A DNA stretch of 64,000 nucleotides, taken from assembly GCA_013365325.1 (NCBI GenBank), contig JABVXV010000055.1, positions 62,001-126,000 on the forward strand, read 5' to 3'. Below are positions 36,407 to 49,852 of this stretch, piece by piece. The stretch is from Dipetalonema caudispina. Taxonomy: Eukaryota > Nematoda > Chromadorea > Rhabditida > Onchocercidae. A program made the position numbers and the translations under genes. The notes under the pieces were generated by a model that worked only from the letters and a program-made list of their open reading frames with translations, did no database searches and had not been told where the DNA came from. The first letter of the stretch is position 1. Each line of letters begins with the position of its first letter.

Positions 36407-39400
36407 ATGATTTTGCTTGGTTTCTTGATCATTTCTCTTCAAATAAATTTTGTTAAGAATGCTTCCAAAAGAAGTAAGTCATTTTATATGCATAATACAA
36501 TTGCTGAAATAATCTGAATCAATAATTTCCATTGATTGAAATATTTATTTTGAGTTAGCCAAAAAATGCTTTAAGTGATTTTTCTTAACTAAAAAAAAAA
36601 AATAAATTAAACCAATTTTAAATATAATTAATCGCACCGAGCAGAACTTACTTCTATATTAATAATGAGCAACATATTGCAAGAAACTTTCCGAGATTTT
36701 TATTCCAGACTTTTTTCTCATTTTACGCTACTGACAAGAACCATTTATTGCTAAAATGATTGAAAGATTTCGGTAGTAAAAGCATTTAGTCCTTTTATTT
36801 TCAATTTATACAAAAATTTCGAAAATTTGAAATTTTATCGGTGACTGAATTGTTTCCAGAATCAGCGGTCCTAGATTGTACCAAACGTAATTCCGACGGA
36901 TTGTACGGACGTGGCTGCTCATCCAAATTCATGAGATGTTATGAGGGCAAGCTATATGTCTATAGATGCCGAGATAAGCTGAAATTTAATGTTGAAACAG
37001 CTAAATGTGAAGATCGCAGACAAGTTATTGCTTGCATCAATAAGTAAACATTTCAAATAAGTTATTTTTAAGAAATTAAAATTCTAGCAACTTTTCAGAA
37101 TTTTACTTTATTTACACCACTTTATCGATATTTTTATATCAAATTTTAAATTTATTGTTTGATTCGTAATTTTTCAGCATAGACGATGATCGGGCAATTG
37201 TAAAGGCAGAGTAAGTTTTGTTTTTCCACCGCATCGTCCTAACGCCTTTCAAATTCAATTTCAATTTTAGTGATTTAAACGATTGAAATTTGAATTTTGG
37301 CTTAATTTTTCACTTGGTAGTTTTATCTAGCATTTGCATTTAATTCGAAACTTTCATGGAATAACTTTATTTACAGCGATCCATTTGACTGTTCAAAGAA
37401 AAAGGATGGTGTTTATGGTAGTGGCAAATGTTCGACAACTTACTATCATTGTTCTCGGGGTCATTCCTCAGAAATGTTATGTCCAGCTGGTTTGTATTAC
37501 AATGATAAGCTGAAAGGATGCGATGAGATTGATAGTGTCGATGAATGTAATGTACTAACTGCTCTTCAGGGATTCAATGAACGTCGGGAGAGTCATCTGG
37601 GTGAAAGAGGTTGTTGTAGATTTAAAACGATCATTAAAATTTAAATTCTTATTTATAATTAAAATGTATTTCAAATATAATAAGCATTGAAATGAATTCA
37701 ATTGAAGTTGAAAAGTTTGATTGCATTTCAAGATTTCATTTTCTTCCGTCCATTTTTTTATTTCAAGTTCATTGTTTTTTTGCTTGTTTTTGCAGGTAAA
37801 TATATTGAAAGAAATTTATTGTCCATTAGAAATGGACCGATTCTTGATACAACTGGTGGTAAGCGCAGATTGTCACTTGATAAAGAAAAGAAGAGTGGCA
37901 AAGGTCATAAAAGTAATAACAAAAAGCGACCTATTCGACAGACCTTGTAAAATTCCCTCATTTTTTTTCATTTGAATACTGCAATGTTGATTTTGATAAT
38001 ATAGATTAGTGAATGATATTATTGTGATCATTAGCACATAGTGAAGATATCAGGAACAATCGTAATCATTATCATTAAGTGAATTAAGATGGTTTAATCA
38101 TTACATTCTGAATTTTTTACTTGCATATCGCCGTATCTAACGTATAATTATTAAAAGATGTGAAATATTAAGTAACCAAATAGTCTTAATATTGCAAACG
38201 TAATTCAGAAAGAATAAATCCTCTTCACCTGAGCACTGATCGAAAACTGATTTATTACTAATCAACATTTTTTTGGTGATATATAGAGCTTATCCATATA
38301 TTTTATAAAGGATTACAAAAGCGTAGTTATTTGCTTTAAATAGTAATTACAAATTTCTTTTTTTTTTCATTTAGAATACAAAAAGAGGCATTTAATCAAA
38401 TAATTTTAGATACCGGACAAGCTTATGGAAACCTGAAGAAGGTAAGCGAATTATCAGCAATTTTCTCCTTTTAAACTGGTAAGTCTAGCGGTGCTTACGT
38501 AAACGAAAGATAACTCTCTCGTTGTAATCTATCAAAAGGTATGATGAGAACTGTTTGGTACAACTTATTTCAAACATGGCAGTAAGCTTCATTGATAAAT
38601 GTTCTCTTTATCTTTTTATAATCAAAAAAAAAAAGCGGTAGAAGTTTAATGTTGGAATTTGCGGAAAAAAAAAAAAAATTGAACAATTCAATGAATTATG
38701 TTCAATTATCGTGTTTGTTGATACAATACCATAATTATCTGTTGAGAATTGAATTGTACGGGAATGAGTGATGGAAACTATCCTATGATTAAAAGACAAT
38801 GCTCTAAATATTTCTGGCGTTGTTCGGATGGTAAAACTACCAGAAGAGTTTGTCGAGACGAATTATTTTTCAATACAATTACTGGAAAATGCGACATGGC
38901 GAAAAATGTTGAGGATTGCATTGATAAGTCATTAATTTTTTTAATTGTTCCTTTGCAAATAAACTCTATTGAGAAAATTTTTCAAAAAAAAAAAAAAAAA
39001 TTGAAATTATTCATGACTATAATTGGCATCTTTTCCCTCAGATTATTAATTTAGTATTAAAATGCTCGTAATTAATTTCAGTTTTACACAGATAAAATTT
39101 GCTGGAAAAATAATTTATAGGAAACCGTTGATTACAAAAAGTACTACCGAATCAAATTGTATTACATTAAATGAGGATGTTGTGGAACGTTCTGCTTGTT
39201 CAAGATTTTACTACAACTGTACAGCAGGGGAACTTTTTCAACTTCAGTAATTATATCATTTTTACTAGCTTCGATTTTAATTATTTGAATTTTGGTTTAA
39301 TTAATATTGAAGAATGTGGTTCAAATTCAAATCAAATTCCTTATATTAATTGTTCGAAATAAAACAATATATTAAGAAGACAACTGACGACTACTTTTTT

Positions 39401-41836
39401 AATTAGCGATTAGAGTACCAAAAATGGAAAGAATAAAAACAGAAGGAATTTGAAGTATATTTTCTGCTTTTAGATGTCCAGAAGACCAAGTATATGATTT
39501 AAAGCAGAAACAATGTGATCATATAGAATTTGTCCCAGAATGCAGAAATGCGGAAAATCCTTCTTCATCATCTACACTCAACCCTATCCAAATGTCAAAA
39601 ATAACTGCAGCACCAGAATTAAGTAAATTTTTTGGTTTATTAATTTCTCCAAATTGTTGCTGTTGTGGTGATTATTATTTCACAGACGTTTTTAGTTCAT
39701 AGAAGTTTGCCACATGTATTTGTTGAAATTTGAAACAGAAATTCTTACGGTTTAAAAATTCAATTTTAAAATTTAAATTTATTCCAACCTTTTGTTCACT
39801 CTTTATACTTCTTTAATATTAAGACGGCTTCTGCAATACGACTGATGATGGGCTGTTCTCAGCAGGCTGTGAAAATTATTTTTATTTTTGTACCTCGGGT
39901 CACGGATACCACGTAAAATGTCCAGAAGGATTATTCTTCGATATTGAAACACGAACTTGCAATTATGAGGAACATGTTCCTTTATGTAATTTAGCATTAG
40001 AAGATTCAAGGTGAATGTTAAATTGAATTTCATTCGTCATTGAAAGATTTAAACTTTGTAAAATCATTCAAAATTATTTATAGTTGCAAATTGCTATTAA
40101 GCTTCAAACCAAAATATTATTTCCATTAACGGTGAGGAGGAAAAAGATAAACATGCATTAAATAAGATTCCTTTTTAATTCGATTAAATCTATGGTTAAT
40201 TTAGCAAGGACAAAAAAAAAAAATCAGCTTTTCAAGACTTTAACAATCTTTCAAATGAAGACAATTTCAGTAAAGAGTTCCTCATTTTAGAACAACGGAT
40301 AATGAACAAGCTCATGATTACACCACTGTCCCACAATCGATTGATAAAGGTGATGAAAGCAGAGAGGTAGAAGTATGTTCTTTAAATTTAATTTTAAATT
40401 TGTCGTATTTCTAGCGATTCTGAATGAAATCCATTAATTAAAAATTAAAGCATTGATTTCCAGACGTATGATACTCAGACGGAAAAAGTGATACACGATC
40501 ACACCGATCATATACCGGAAGCAAGCTTGCCTGCATTGGTTAGTGTACCGATACCTAAAACAAAAACTCTTCCATTTCTACCTGAAGGTAATTTTTATAA
40601 CTTTCAAATTTGAAATTTAAAGAGTTTCCACCTTTGAAAATATTTATTGAAAGGTTTAATTGAGTTCACGTAAAATTCCGTAATTTGCCTTTTAATTATA
40701 TTTTTTATTTTCGAATCCTAAAATTTGCATCTATATTGTAACAATGAAATTTTCGGCAAAAAATTCCTCTACAACAGATTTCGATTGTCTCACGAAATCG
40801 GATGGCTTTTATTCAATTGGCTGTAAAACAGAATTCATTGCTTGTGCCAATCATCGGATGTTCTTTTTCGAATGTCCACATAATTTAATATTCAATGAAG
40901 AGGCACAAATATGTGATTATGCAGAAAACATTGAAGATTGTTCAAAGATGGCAGATGTTGATGAGTTAGTTTTTCGTGATTTAATTGGATTGCTACTGGA
41001 ATCGATCTTATCACTTTAAAACGGCATATATTGTTAATGAAAACATGTAGCAAAAAGTCAAATAACTCAAGTAACTTTTTTGAAATTCCTTTCCGATTTA
41101 AAGATATAATTTAGATCAAGAATTCCCCAAGCAATATTTAGTCGAATTTTGTAGCATTTAAGAGAAAATTATTCTTGTCAAGCTGAAAAACTTTCGAAAA
41201 ATTCATTAAAAATTAGCATGAAGAAACCTTTTATAGATGCAGTATTAAAGACTGATAATATTTTTAACTTCTAAATTTTTAAACATATTTTTTGTTATTT
41301 GTAGAAAAGAATCGTTTTTGACAACATATCCTGAAATTGAACGAGAAATTTCTTCTTCAGATGAAGAAACTAAACGAATAAATGATACAGCAGTTCGTCA
41401 TAAAGGTATATTTCCCTAAAGGATTAGATCATATTTATTTATTTATTAGAAAGATGTATTTCTCGTTTTAATTTGCAGCTTTTTGCAAACAGTTGAATGA
41501 TGGCGTTTATTTCAACGATTGCGGAAATGAGTATATAATATGTAGTAGACAAATTACATTCGTTTATAACTGTCCAGAAGGTATAAATTTAACAATTCAT
41601 CTATGAGAATTTCTAGATCATTAAGAGCATGAATGCTTATACAATAACAATTAAATATATCAATTTCATTTACTTCACTTTTGCTTAAAACGATCATTCC
41701 TCGATTTTTATTAACACAATGAATTCTGATCAGAATAACGAAATATGCTTCAGGACAAATTATGAATCCAGCAAGCAAGACATGTAATGAACCGGAAAAT
41801 ATACCAGAATGTGTGAACAAAAATGATCGGATATAA
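36407..41836 (+). CDS. secreted multi-domain chitin-binding (peritrophin-A, CBM14) protein
   Basis: It starts with a signal peptide (MILLGFLIISLQINFVKNAS, 36407). About seven six-cysteine peritrophin-A domains follow, near 36870-37035, 37385-37560, 38749-38925, 39150-39560 (split by an intron), 39830-40000, 40780-40950 and 41480-41815. Typical cores are DGLYGRGCSSKFMRCYEGK, DGVYGSGKCSTTYYHC and DGFYSIGCKTEFIACANHR. Between domains are a basic linker (37797-37949, KEKKSGKGHKSNNKKR) and Thr/Glu-rich linkers. Most introns join in phase. The protein resembles nematode eggshell or cuticle chitin-binding proteins (CBD-1/CPG type) and is inferred to bind chitin in eggshell, sheath or pharynx. The join between exon 38375-38441 and the exon at 38743 is out of phase by simple splicing. 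A small exon may be missing, or these may be two adjacent genes. Confidence 0.82.
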
Positions 41837-43325
41837 TTTCAAATGTTTGAAGCGCCAGTTTCTTCCACTTTCTTGCTAATTCACAATGCTCATTCATTAT
41901 TAATTAAATTTCTATCAATTCTTTCAAAATAGAGAGAGGGAGAGAGAGAGAGAGAGAAATGGAAGAACACATTGTTCGTTTCACTTTCATTTTGTCTATT
42001 TCAATCCAATTTTACATACCTGTGCTCTTTCCCTGTGATGATCATGCAAAATTCTAATAAAATGATTTCATTTATAAAAAAGATAAAGAAAATAAAATAT
42101 CGAATTAGAATTAAAATTTAACAAAACTGCTGCATAAAGAAAGCAAAGAATGATGCTAAAGTGGAATATGTTGAGACGATGTTATGTTGTAAAATGCGAC
42201 ATAATTCGATGAAAGAAGCAATCCTGAAGTATAACTTATTATTTATCATAACTTTTTGAATCTATATCCATCAAACTAAAATTAGGAATAATTCTCGTAA
42301 GATTATTACCTGCCTCACATACGTAACAGTAATTGAAGTAATCATTATAACTCATTAGGACGACATCGTTTTCATTTAGAGACTCCTGGATTAGCTTAGC
42401 ATCTGTTAAATGCAGCATTGCAGATTTTGTTTGGTGGTGATGATTCGAGGTGTCGGGTTTCTCGGGTGGTTACTCTATGATGCTACAGGTATTGTAAAAG
42501 AGAAAAAGGGAGAGAAGAATGAGAGGTATAGAAATGGTACTTTTATGATCACTGCAATGAAGAAGATGGAAAAGACTGAAAACAGAGGATTGAAAGTAAA
42601 TGAGTTTAGATGATTAGAAACAAGCTTAAATGAAATGTAATGGCAAGCAAATACAAGAAGGAATGATGGTATAGATAGGAGGATAGGAATAGTTTAGATA
42701 TGGTTTGTTTGTTAATTGGAAAAGAGAGTGCTAGAGCGAAATAACGAATAAGTGATTTACCTGTTGAAATAGATTTTTTTTACTACCATGCTAGACACAT
42801 AGCATACTAAAAGTAAGAATTGCTGACTTAATCGCATCAGATTTTGTCATATTCTATAAAATGTCCTTAACGTATCTTGGTTATATATTGTATACATTGA
42901 ATGACAGCTGTAAGATATTGGACGACATTTAGTGAAGCTCATTTTCTATCCCTTTATAAAAATGAACCTAGGTGAATTCATTTTTTTTTTTTTAGAATAT
43001 AAAATGGTTTTGTAATGAAGTTGTGATGACAGTAAAGATCTTCAGTATAGGTTTAATTATGCAATGGTGTCGATAACAAAAGGTGGCGTTCGTAACACAT
43101 GCAGAATAATAGTCGTACGGACTACACATGATCTATAACTTTTTATTGATAACAATCTTTTCTTAGTTCTGTGTTGACAACGTCTGGCATTTTTGTTCGT
43201 CTCTCAAAAGTAATCATTTTCGAATTTCAGAATTCAGAAATCGAAGCCTGAATTTGAAGTACGGGTCAGCGGCGAAGTATTTTTTCGTCCCTTCGACTCA
43301 CATAAATTTTTTAAAAGCTCATAAC
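41837..43325. other. intergenic region before mitoguardin
   Basis: It holds the 3' UTR of the chitin-binding gene (AATAAA at 42056-42061), a GA microsatellite at 41931-41957 and no supported exon. A 67-codon frame at 42410-42613 has no recognisable feature. A CGAATTTCAG acceptor-like site near 43221-43230 could receive a spliced leader for the next gene. Confidence 0.5.
41931..41957. repeat. GA microsatellite
   Basis: AG/GA dinucleotide tract with one GGG interruption, about 95 bases after the stop of the chitin-binding gene. Confidence 0.9.
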
Positions 43326-46300
43326 ATGTACTTCTCCCAGTTACGAACACCCAGTGGTTATATTGCAGTTCGACGGACAACAGTAATTGTAGGCCTTGGA
43401 ATAGGCGTTGGTGTTGCAGTAGTCGGTTATTTCTATGTAAAAAGGTAATCGTTTGGTTTCAGATGAAGTTATTTATTTGTTTTATCAATGCAGAAGCGAA
43501 AATTATTTTTCGAGTAGTAAAAATTGTGTGCATGTGACAAATGGAACTTGCATAAATACTTAGGTCCGTCGTATGGAAATTTAGCTTTCGAAAAGAGACA
43601 GTAACTTTTTGATTACATCTCATGAATTCTTGTGTTTGAAACGAAAGTGATTTCAGGTTTTGGAAAACTACGTGTAGAAGTGAATCTGAAGAATATAACG
43701 ATGCTATTGAAAACCTTCCAAATGGTCTTGTTGTTCCTCGAAGTGCGGATTTCATTACTTGTATGCTTATTTTTTGGTCTAAATATTCTCGGAGTAATAT
43801 TCTAAGATGGTTTCGATCTGGACTACTAGACTATGTTAATTTGTTGTCAACGATGTGAATTAAGGAATTACCGTAGTAATTTTCACAAGAAGCTTTATCA
43901 ACTGAAGTTTTAGTGCGAATTGGTAGGACTAGAGGTGCACCATCAATTGGATCGTCACATCGAAACTCATTCAAATTAGGAAATATACCGCCCGCTGAAT
44001 CGGATCTAATTTCCAGTAAGTAGATTCTCAGTACTTCATCTACTTTGCTGCGTTTTCTATGTATAGCTCGTTCGCTCGAAAACTGACTCATTTTCTCGCA
44101 GTTCGGAAAACTAAATTTTAGGCTTGCAGTCGGTGCAGGAGATATTACAGCGGGTAGAACGAGCAGTTACTGCATTGGATATGGTGAAAAATCGTTCAGA
44201 AAAAGATTGTAAACGATCGGACTTACTTTCTTCTATATTAGACAGGTTTTTCTATGAAATAATTATTAAGCACTTGTAAATATCATGTGATGGTCTAAGC
44301 TATACTCGTTGAACTGATCAAGGGTTTTTCCTAAAGTAAGAAATGTACTGTTTTTCTGCTAAATTGTTACTTTGTTGACCGTGAAAATAAATTCCTATGG
44401 ACATCAAAGTAACTTACTCTTTTATACGCATTTACCTTACTGTGATAACTTACATCAATATAACGTTTACAATGTTTATGATAAAGTAAAAAGGGGGAAT
44501 TTCTGTCGTATTCTGGTTCCCGAAATTAGAAGTGCATTTTATCTATATTTTTCTTTGCTAAAACACATTTGTTTCAGGTTGAGGATTTTGGAAACAGACA
44601 TTACAAGAGTAGTGCAGGAAGGTGGTTATGAAAAAGAAATTCTACCTAGCGATGAAACATGTAAGTTACAAGCGCTTCTGTTGAATTCGCATCCATGAAA
44701 TTTTAATTTCTTTTTTATTCGAGTATTCAATTATAGGTTTGATTGATTAGTAAGTCCTAAAACTCTGTGATCACATGGTCTGGACATAAAAATTGGGCAT
44801 GATATGTTCAATTAAGTGAAGAATTAAGTTTCGCTTATAGTATGAAACTCAATAAATTTATTTTGTAATCAGCTGAATTCAGTTTGGTCAGCTGGAGGAT
44901 CACAACGCGCAGGCACTTTATCAGTTCTCTCTGATGATTCCTTCTGGTCAGCCTATGAAGAACTTGTAAGATTTCATAAAGATTGCCAGTGAAGGTAGAT
45001 TTTTTTTTTGTTTGGACTTTTTCCTATCCTCAGGACTACGTCAAATGTTTTCTTTTTCCAGCCTGTAAGTATAGATGACGCTGATGTTCTGATGCGTGAA
45101 CCGTTGAACTTGGATAGAGACGTATTGCATTTCTACCTAGAGGGTTTAGCAGCTGTGAAGGCCAGTGAAGTGAACTGCAGAAAAATAAGGTGTATAAGAT
45201 TTTTACATTTCCTATGATATGTTAGTAAATTATACATATACATTTAACATTGCAGTGTGGAAAACCGTTTATGGTAACAAAGCTCTTAAGTTAATTTTAG
45301 AACAGAATTTTGCTGTTGTGAGGACGACGATGATTTTAAAGCCAAAGTCTGGTGCATACGGCAAGCATTCACTGTAAGTACTTATCGTGAATTTCTGCAA
45401 AAGTGGTGCAATTCTCCATATATGTTTGCCTGTGTGTGATGAGCTGTTATCTCATTACATTACTGTAGGACTCATTAAATTCTAAAAGGACCTCCATGCT
45501 TTTTAACTTTGTCTGGTATGGAATCTTTGATGATCGATTCGTGGCAGTGATATTCATTATTCTGCCTTGTGTGAATTAAATGTGGAATGTAACACACGAT
45601 GTGAAAAAAAAACTCATCAGTTTCAATAACTTTCTATTACTGAACTAAATGTTTCTGTAGAATAGTCCAAATTGGATATATTCTTGTTGCAGGAAATTTT
45701 ATTAGACGAGCATAATCGTGTGTGGTTGTCTCAAGCAGGGCGTCAACTGATTGCAGATTTATTGCGACACGCCAGCAAGGACCCTAGTCCGTTTTACTTA
45801 GCTTATGATGCTATGATGGAATATTTGAATGAAACTCAGCATATGGAAATTGTTGATAAAGAATTAAAACAAAGAGGAGTAAGTTATCGTTTTTTATTGT
45901 ACTTGAAAACTCATATCAGCTATTATTTGATCAGTTAGTGGTGTATATATGTATATGTATTTAAGAGCCGTCTTATTTCAGGTACCAGAATTGGGATTCT
46001 GGGACGTTGTTCTGGACTATATTTTGATTGATGCATTCGAAGACCTTTCGCGACCGCCATCTGCTGTTCTAGCTGTCACAAGAAACGTGTTTTTAAATCA
46101 AGCAATGAAGGAATCGACATTAGTAACTGTGATTTGGTCTATGTTGAAAGCTAAACGCGCAAGACTTGCAGTATTATTTTCCAGCTTCTAAAATCTCACT
46201 GTTTTAGTTTACTCCCCCTTTTTATTGCAAAATATTATTGTACATTTTGCCTATAAAAATATGTTTTAGGTAGCCAATGGGTTTATATCGCATTTCTACG

Positions 46301-46899
46301 ATATCTCGGAAGTAGCTTCTCCATCCATTACTTTAGGTTTCTTGGGAACCGATGAACACTTACGCGAGTTATGCCACTATTTCAAAGTTTGTTTTAGCAT
46401 TTCATTTTCAGTGATTTTGGATGAAATCACTTTCAAAAAGAATAGTTATGACGAAATATTATCCATTACTTGTCTTTGTTTTTAAAAACGGGATTGGGAA
46501 GCAAATGTACTGTAAGACCGGAAAGTGTTCGAAGCTTTAACAAAAAGCAAACTCGGGTTCACTTGGTACTTTTTACTTAGGGATAATGGTCAGTAACAAT
46601 ATAGGCACTGCAAGAAGTCTATTTAAAATTGTGGCTCTTTCTTACTATCAACTTTTTTATCATTTACTGGATGAAATTTCACTCGGACTACTTGGTAATT
46701 TGATTTCTTTCAATATTGTTCTTTAAAAAAGTATTTTTTTCAGGAACAAATGTGCTCGTTCGTTGTTGATATATTTAACGTGAAGAAAGTGAGGTATACA
46801 TCGCTTAAAGATCTAGCTGAGGATATACGGCTGATTCTCCAAACTCGTCTTGAAATGATTCAAACTAGATTGAGCACTGAATTACTTCCTCCATCATGA
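43326..46899 (+). CDS. MIGA: mitoguardin (MIGA/FAM73 family)
   Basis: Mitochondrial outer-membrane protein that promotes fusion and tethers ER to mitochondria. The first exon (43326-43445) encodes a glycine-zipper-like membrane segment (VIVGLGIGVGVAVVGYFYVK) followed by a basic residue. Exons at 43657-43760, 43893-44015 (GRTRGAPSIGSSHRNSF), 44122-44245 (VQEILQRVERAVTAL) and 44579-44661 form the middle. The exon ending near 44966 has DDSFWSAYEEL, an FFAT-like acidic-aromatic segment that in this family binds VAP. The C-terminal exons are diagnostic: 45694-45877 (NRVWLSQAGRQLIADLLRHA), 45982-46168 (FWDVVLDYILIDAFEDL), about 46271-46389 (VANGFISHFYDISEVASPS) and 46744-46899 (VRYTSLKDLAEDI). All are close to vertebrate MIGA2. 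An antisense frame at 43831-44091 is a shadow of the third exon. Confidence 0.93.
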
Positions 46900-47521
46900 C
46901 ATTTCTTGTTTAATTCAAGTTAAAATTTGTTTTTGTAATTCCATGCTTTGATGTTATTCCAAATTTACACTAATGAGCGTTCTTAGAGATACTAACGTAA
47001 ATTAGAATAAATCGAACTAAATAACCTACGAAAATATGGTGGTAAAATATTTTACCAGTAAAAATTTGTGAAACCATAATTTGAGATTATATACTGTTAG
47101 AAATTCAAGTACCGTCCTTGAATTTGAACTTCTAGAAGTATTTTTTGGATGTCGAAGCTTACATTGAATTTACCGTTTAATTACTACTTGAACGTGTGAC
47201 TTGATCTCTTCAACCTACTTTTGAACTCTGTACTGATGCTTCACCCTGATATGTAGTGTTACATATATTGGTTATGATTTCTTCATTAAATTACTTTTGA
47301 ATAGTTTGTTCAAATATTTTATGATCAGTTATTATCAGTAGACATTATTTCTGCAAATTTTGTGTGGTGATATAAATGCGGTCTACGGTATTTTATTTGA
47401 TCTTAATTTCGCCTTTGTACTCCATAATTTCTTGGATGTTTCGAAAAACGTGGATTAATCTTCAATTTTCAACTTCTCTAAAAAAATAGCTTAATCACAA
47501 GGAATTTATTTTTTAGCTGCA
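46900..47521. other. spacer between mitoguardin and SURF6
   Basis: 622 bases between two genes on the same strand, with an AATAAA near 47006 and TTTTTTAG just before the SURF6 start. The spacing is long for a classic C. elegans operon but not excluded for other nematodes. No coding sequence was seen. Confidence 0.5.
47510..47516 (+). promoter_or_regulatory. putative SL trans-splice acceptor of SURF6
   Basis: A T-run followed by AG at 47515-47516 ends five bases before the ATG. Confidence 0.45.
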
Positions 47522-49852
47522 ATGCTTTCGAAAGAAGACAGGGAAAAATTGTTGGAGAAATGTATAGAAATAGATAAGATCATTAAAAGAAATATCGATT
47601 TGTTACCGATCAAAAATTGGCAATTCGACGATGAGACGATTGAAGAGCTTCGTGAACAGAAACATAGAGTTGTTGATGAACATTTAACTGGCGGTTAGCT
47701 TTTTTATTCGCAATACGTTGGTTTATCATAATTGCTTGTCTGAATGTTTAACATTTCACCAGATTTATGAGGAATAAAGGAATGATGCTGTGAAAGGGAA
47801 TAAAAGATTTTTTTATTGATAGAGAATATTTTTTAAGAGCAAAAACAGAAGCTTAGTAAAGCTTCGAAGCAGCGACTGGCTCGTGAAATGGGTGTAAATT
47901 GTCGGACGATCACTGATGTTCTGGATTGGATGGCGAAAAATCGTGGTAATACAAAACCTGTTAAGGTAAGACTTCTTGCATTATCTGCTTTACAAACACT
48001 GTCTATTACTTCTTTTTCACATTGTAAGTTTTAAAAAGTTTCGACCCGAAGAATAGTTTTTTATCCTGTAATAGTTTTTTTTAATATATTTTTTAGCCTG
48101 TTTCCAAAGCAATGAAGGAACTGAAAAAGACCAAAAACATGGAACCAGAGAAAAGTAAATCGATCGATTCTGAAACTTCACACGCTAACAGTTCGACCGG
48201 ACCTTACACTGAAGTATTAAATGGAAGGTAATTTTTTCAGAATTAGAATACGATCTTATATTTTATTGTTTAGGATTTTGGGTTGAATGCGGTTGAGATG
48301 TGTATTTTTCTGAACATCTTTCTGTTTTATAAATGACCAGCAAATATTTTCGTGCGGTTAAAATATTTTTTGCGATTTCGTTCACAACTTAAGGGTGTAG
48401 AATAAAGCTTCAAATTTTGTTATGTGAGAAATTGACAAACCGTAATGGCTTAGCTATTTTTAGTTTCGTAAATGGTACGTCATGTGCTAACGATGGTCAA
48501 AAAAGAATACGAGAAATACGTGACAACACTATGAGTAATATGGAAAGTAGTTCATCTTTCACGGCTACTTCCACAGCAGCACCAGCTGATGCTTTGGAGG
48601 GCCGTAAGTTAGCTCTTAAGAGACTGCAGGAAAAATTGGAACAATTTAAAGGTATATTTTCATATTTTAGTCAGTGGTTTTAGTGGGATCGTACTGTTTA
48701 CGAGAATTGTTCTTACCAATAGATTTTTTCTTTCTGTCAGCCATGTGTTATAGCGAAGGCCGTGAATCGCTAATTAAGTGATTATTTATTTTTTAGCAAA
48801 AAGGTATGGTAAGATGACAGCATATCAGTATGAAGAAAAGCGGAAGTTGAAACGACGCATGAGTAAATTGAAAATGAAAGAAAGAAGAACTGCTGCTAAA
48901 CAGCAGATGAAAAATTCGAAGTATATTTTGCATAGGCTTTTTTCAGTAATATTAACGAGATCTGATGAAACTTTTAGAATCCTCCAGAACGTGATTCTCT
49001 CATTTTTCCCGTTCATCGTATTGTCTTTACTTTGGAATTTATTAGTCTTTTTCGACTCTCTGGGAATCTACTCTTGATATTTTAAAAATTTATAAATAGT
49101 TTTCCATTTCTCATTTATTTGTATTGCAAGAAATTTCAGGTTGCCATCAGATGAGGCAGTACCGAACAAACAGATGAAATTGGAAAAGGAATTGAAGTCA
49201 GGCGAAATGGAGGAACAAAATGGCAAATTGATTTTCTCAAAATTTGATTTCATTGTAAGGGATGAAAAACAGGTAACATAATTTATTTATAGTTAGTCCT
49301 TTCTAGATTATTCTTATTCTTATGCAACTCAAACTGTTAGCAGTTTTAGAAGGAAACAAAGAAGGACAAACGGGACAAGTTCACCGGTAAAGACTATAAG
49401 CGATTACTTGAAAAAGCTGAGAAAAGAGAAGAAAGGTTGGAACAAGTGCGGTCAAAGAATCCTGAAAAAGCTTTGAGAATTGAAAAAAGCATCCAATGGA
49501 AAAAAGCATTAAGTCGTGCTGAAGGACAGAAAGTTAAGGTGAAGTTCTGATAAAAATTCGCTTTATTTAAACACTACTTTTCAAATTCTTAAAAATTAAG
49601 ATTTTATTGTAGGACTGGTCTAAACACATAAATGTGTTTTTGCAGGATAATCCAGAGCTTTTGAAAAAAAGTTTAAAAAAGAAGGAAAAGATGAAGGAAT
49701 GGAGGAAAAAGAAGTGGGCGAGTCGTATCGAGCATACAGTACAAATGCAAGCTCGAAGGCAAGAAAAACGGTCAGCAAATATCCAGGCTCGTAAAAATGT
49801 CGTCAAAAAAAGGAAAATGGAAAAAGCTCGAAAGAGGGGAAGAATGTTATGA
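47522..49852 (+). CDS. SURF6: surfeit locus protein 6 (SURF6, Rrp14-type ribosome biogenesis factor)
   Basis: Nucleolar, very basic protein of pre-rRNA processing. The start (47522) follows a TTTTAG by five bases. The N-terminal exon encodes MLSKEDREKLLEKCIEIDKI. Middle exons carry ALKRLQEKLEQFKG (near 48650) and AKRYGKMTAYQYEEKRKLKR (near 48797). The SURF6 domain spans the last exons: LIFSKFDFIV (near 49230), FTGKDYKRLLEKAEKREERL and IQWKKALSRAEGQKVK (49345-49540), then DNPELLKKSLKKKEKMKEWR (from 49646). It ends with Lys/Arg-rich helices and the stop at 49852. The order and spacing match the family signature in animals and yeast Rrp14. The exon borders near 48240-48480 are uncertain. Confidence 0.92.

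Noticed and set aside
43831..44091. 86-codon minus-strand frame inside the mitoguardin gene
   Set aside because: The plus strand of the same bases is an in-phase mitoguardin exon (43893-44015) with proper splice sites, so the antisense frame is a shadow.
46900..47521. Possible mitoguardin-SURF6 operon
   Set aside because: Same strand with an acceptor before SURF6, but the 622-bp spacer is long and SL2-type evidence cannot be seen from genomic sequence.
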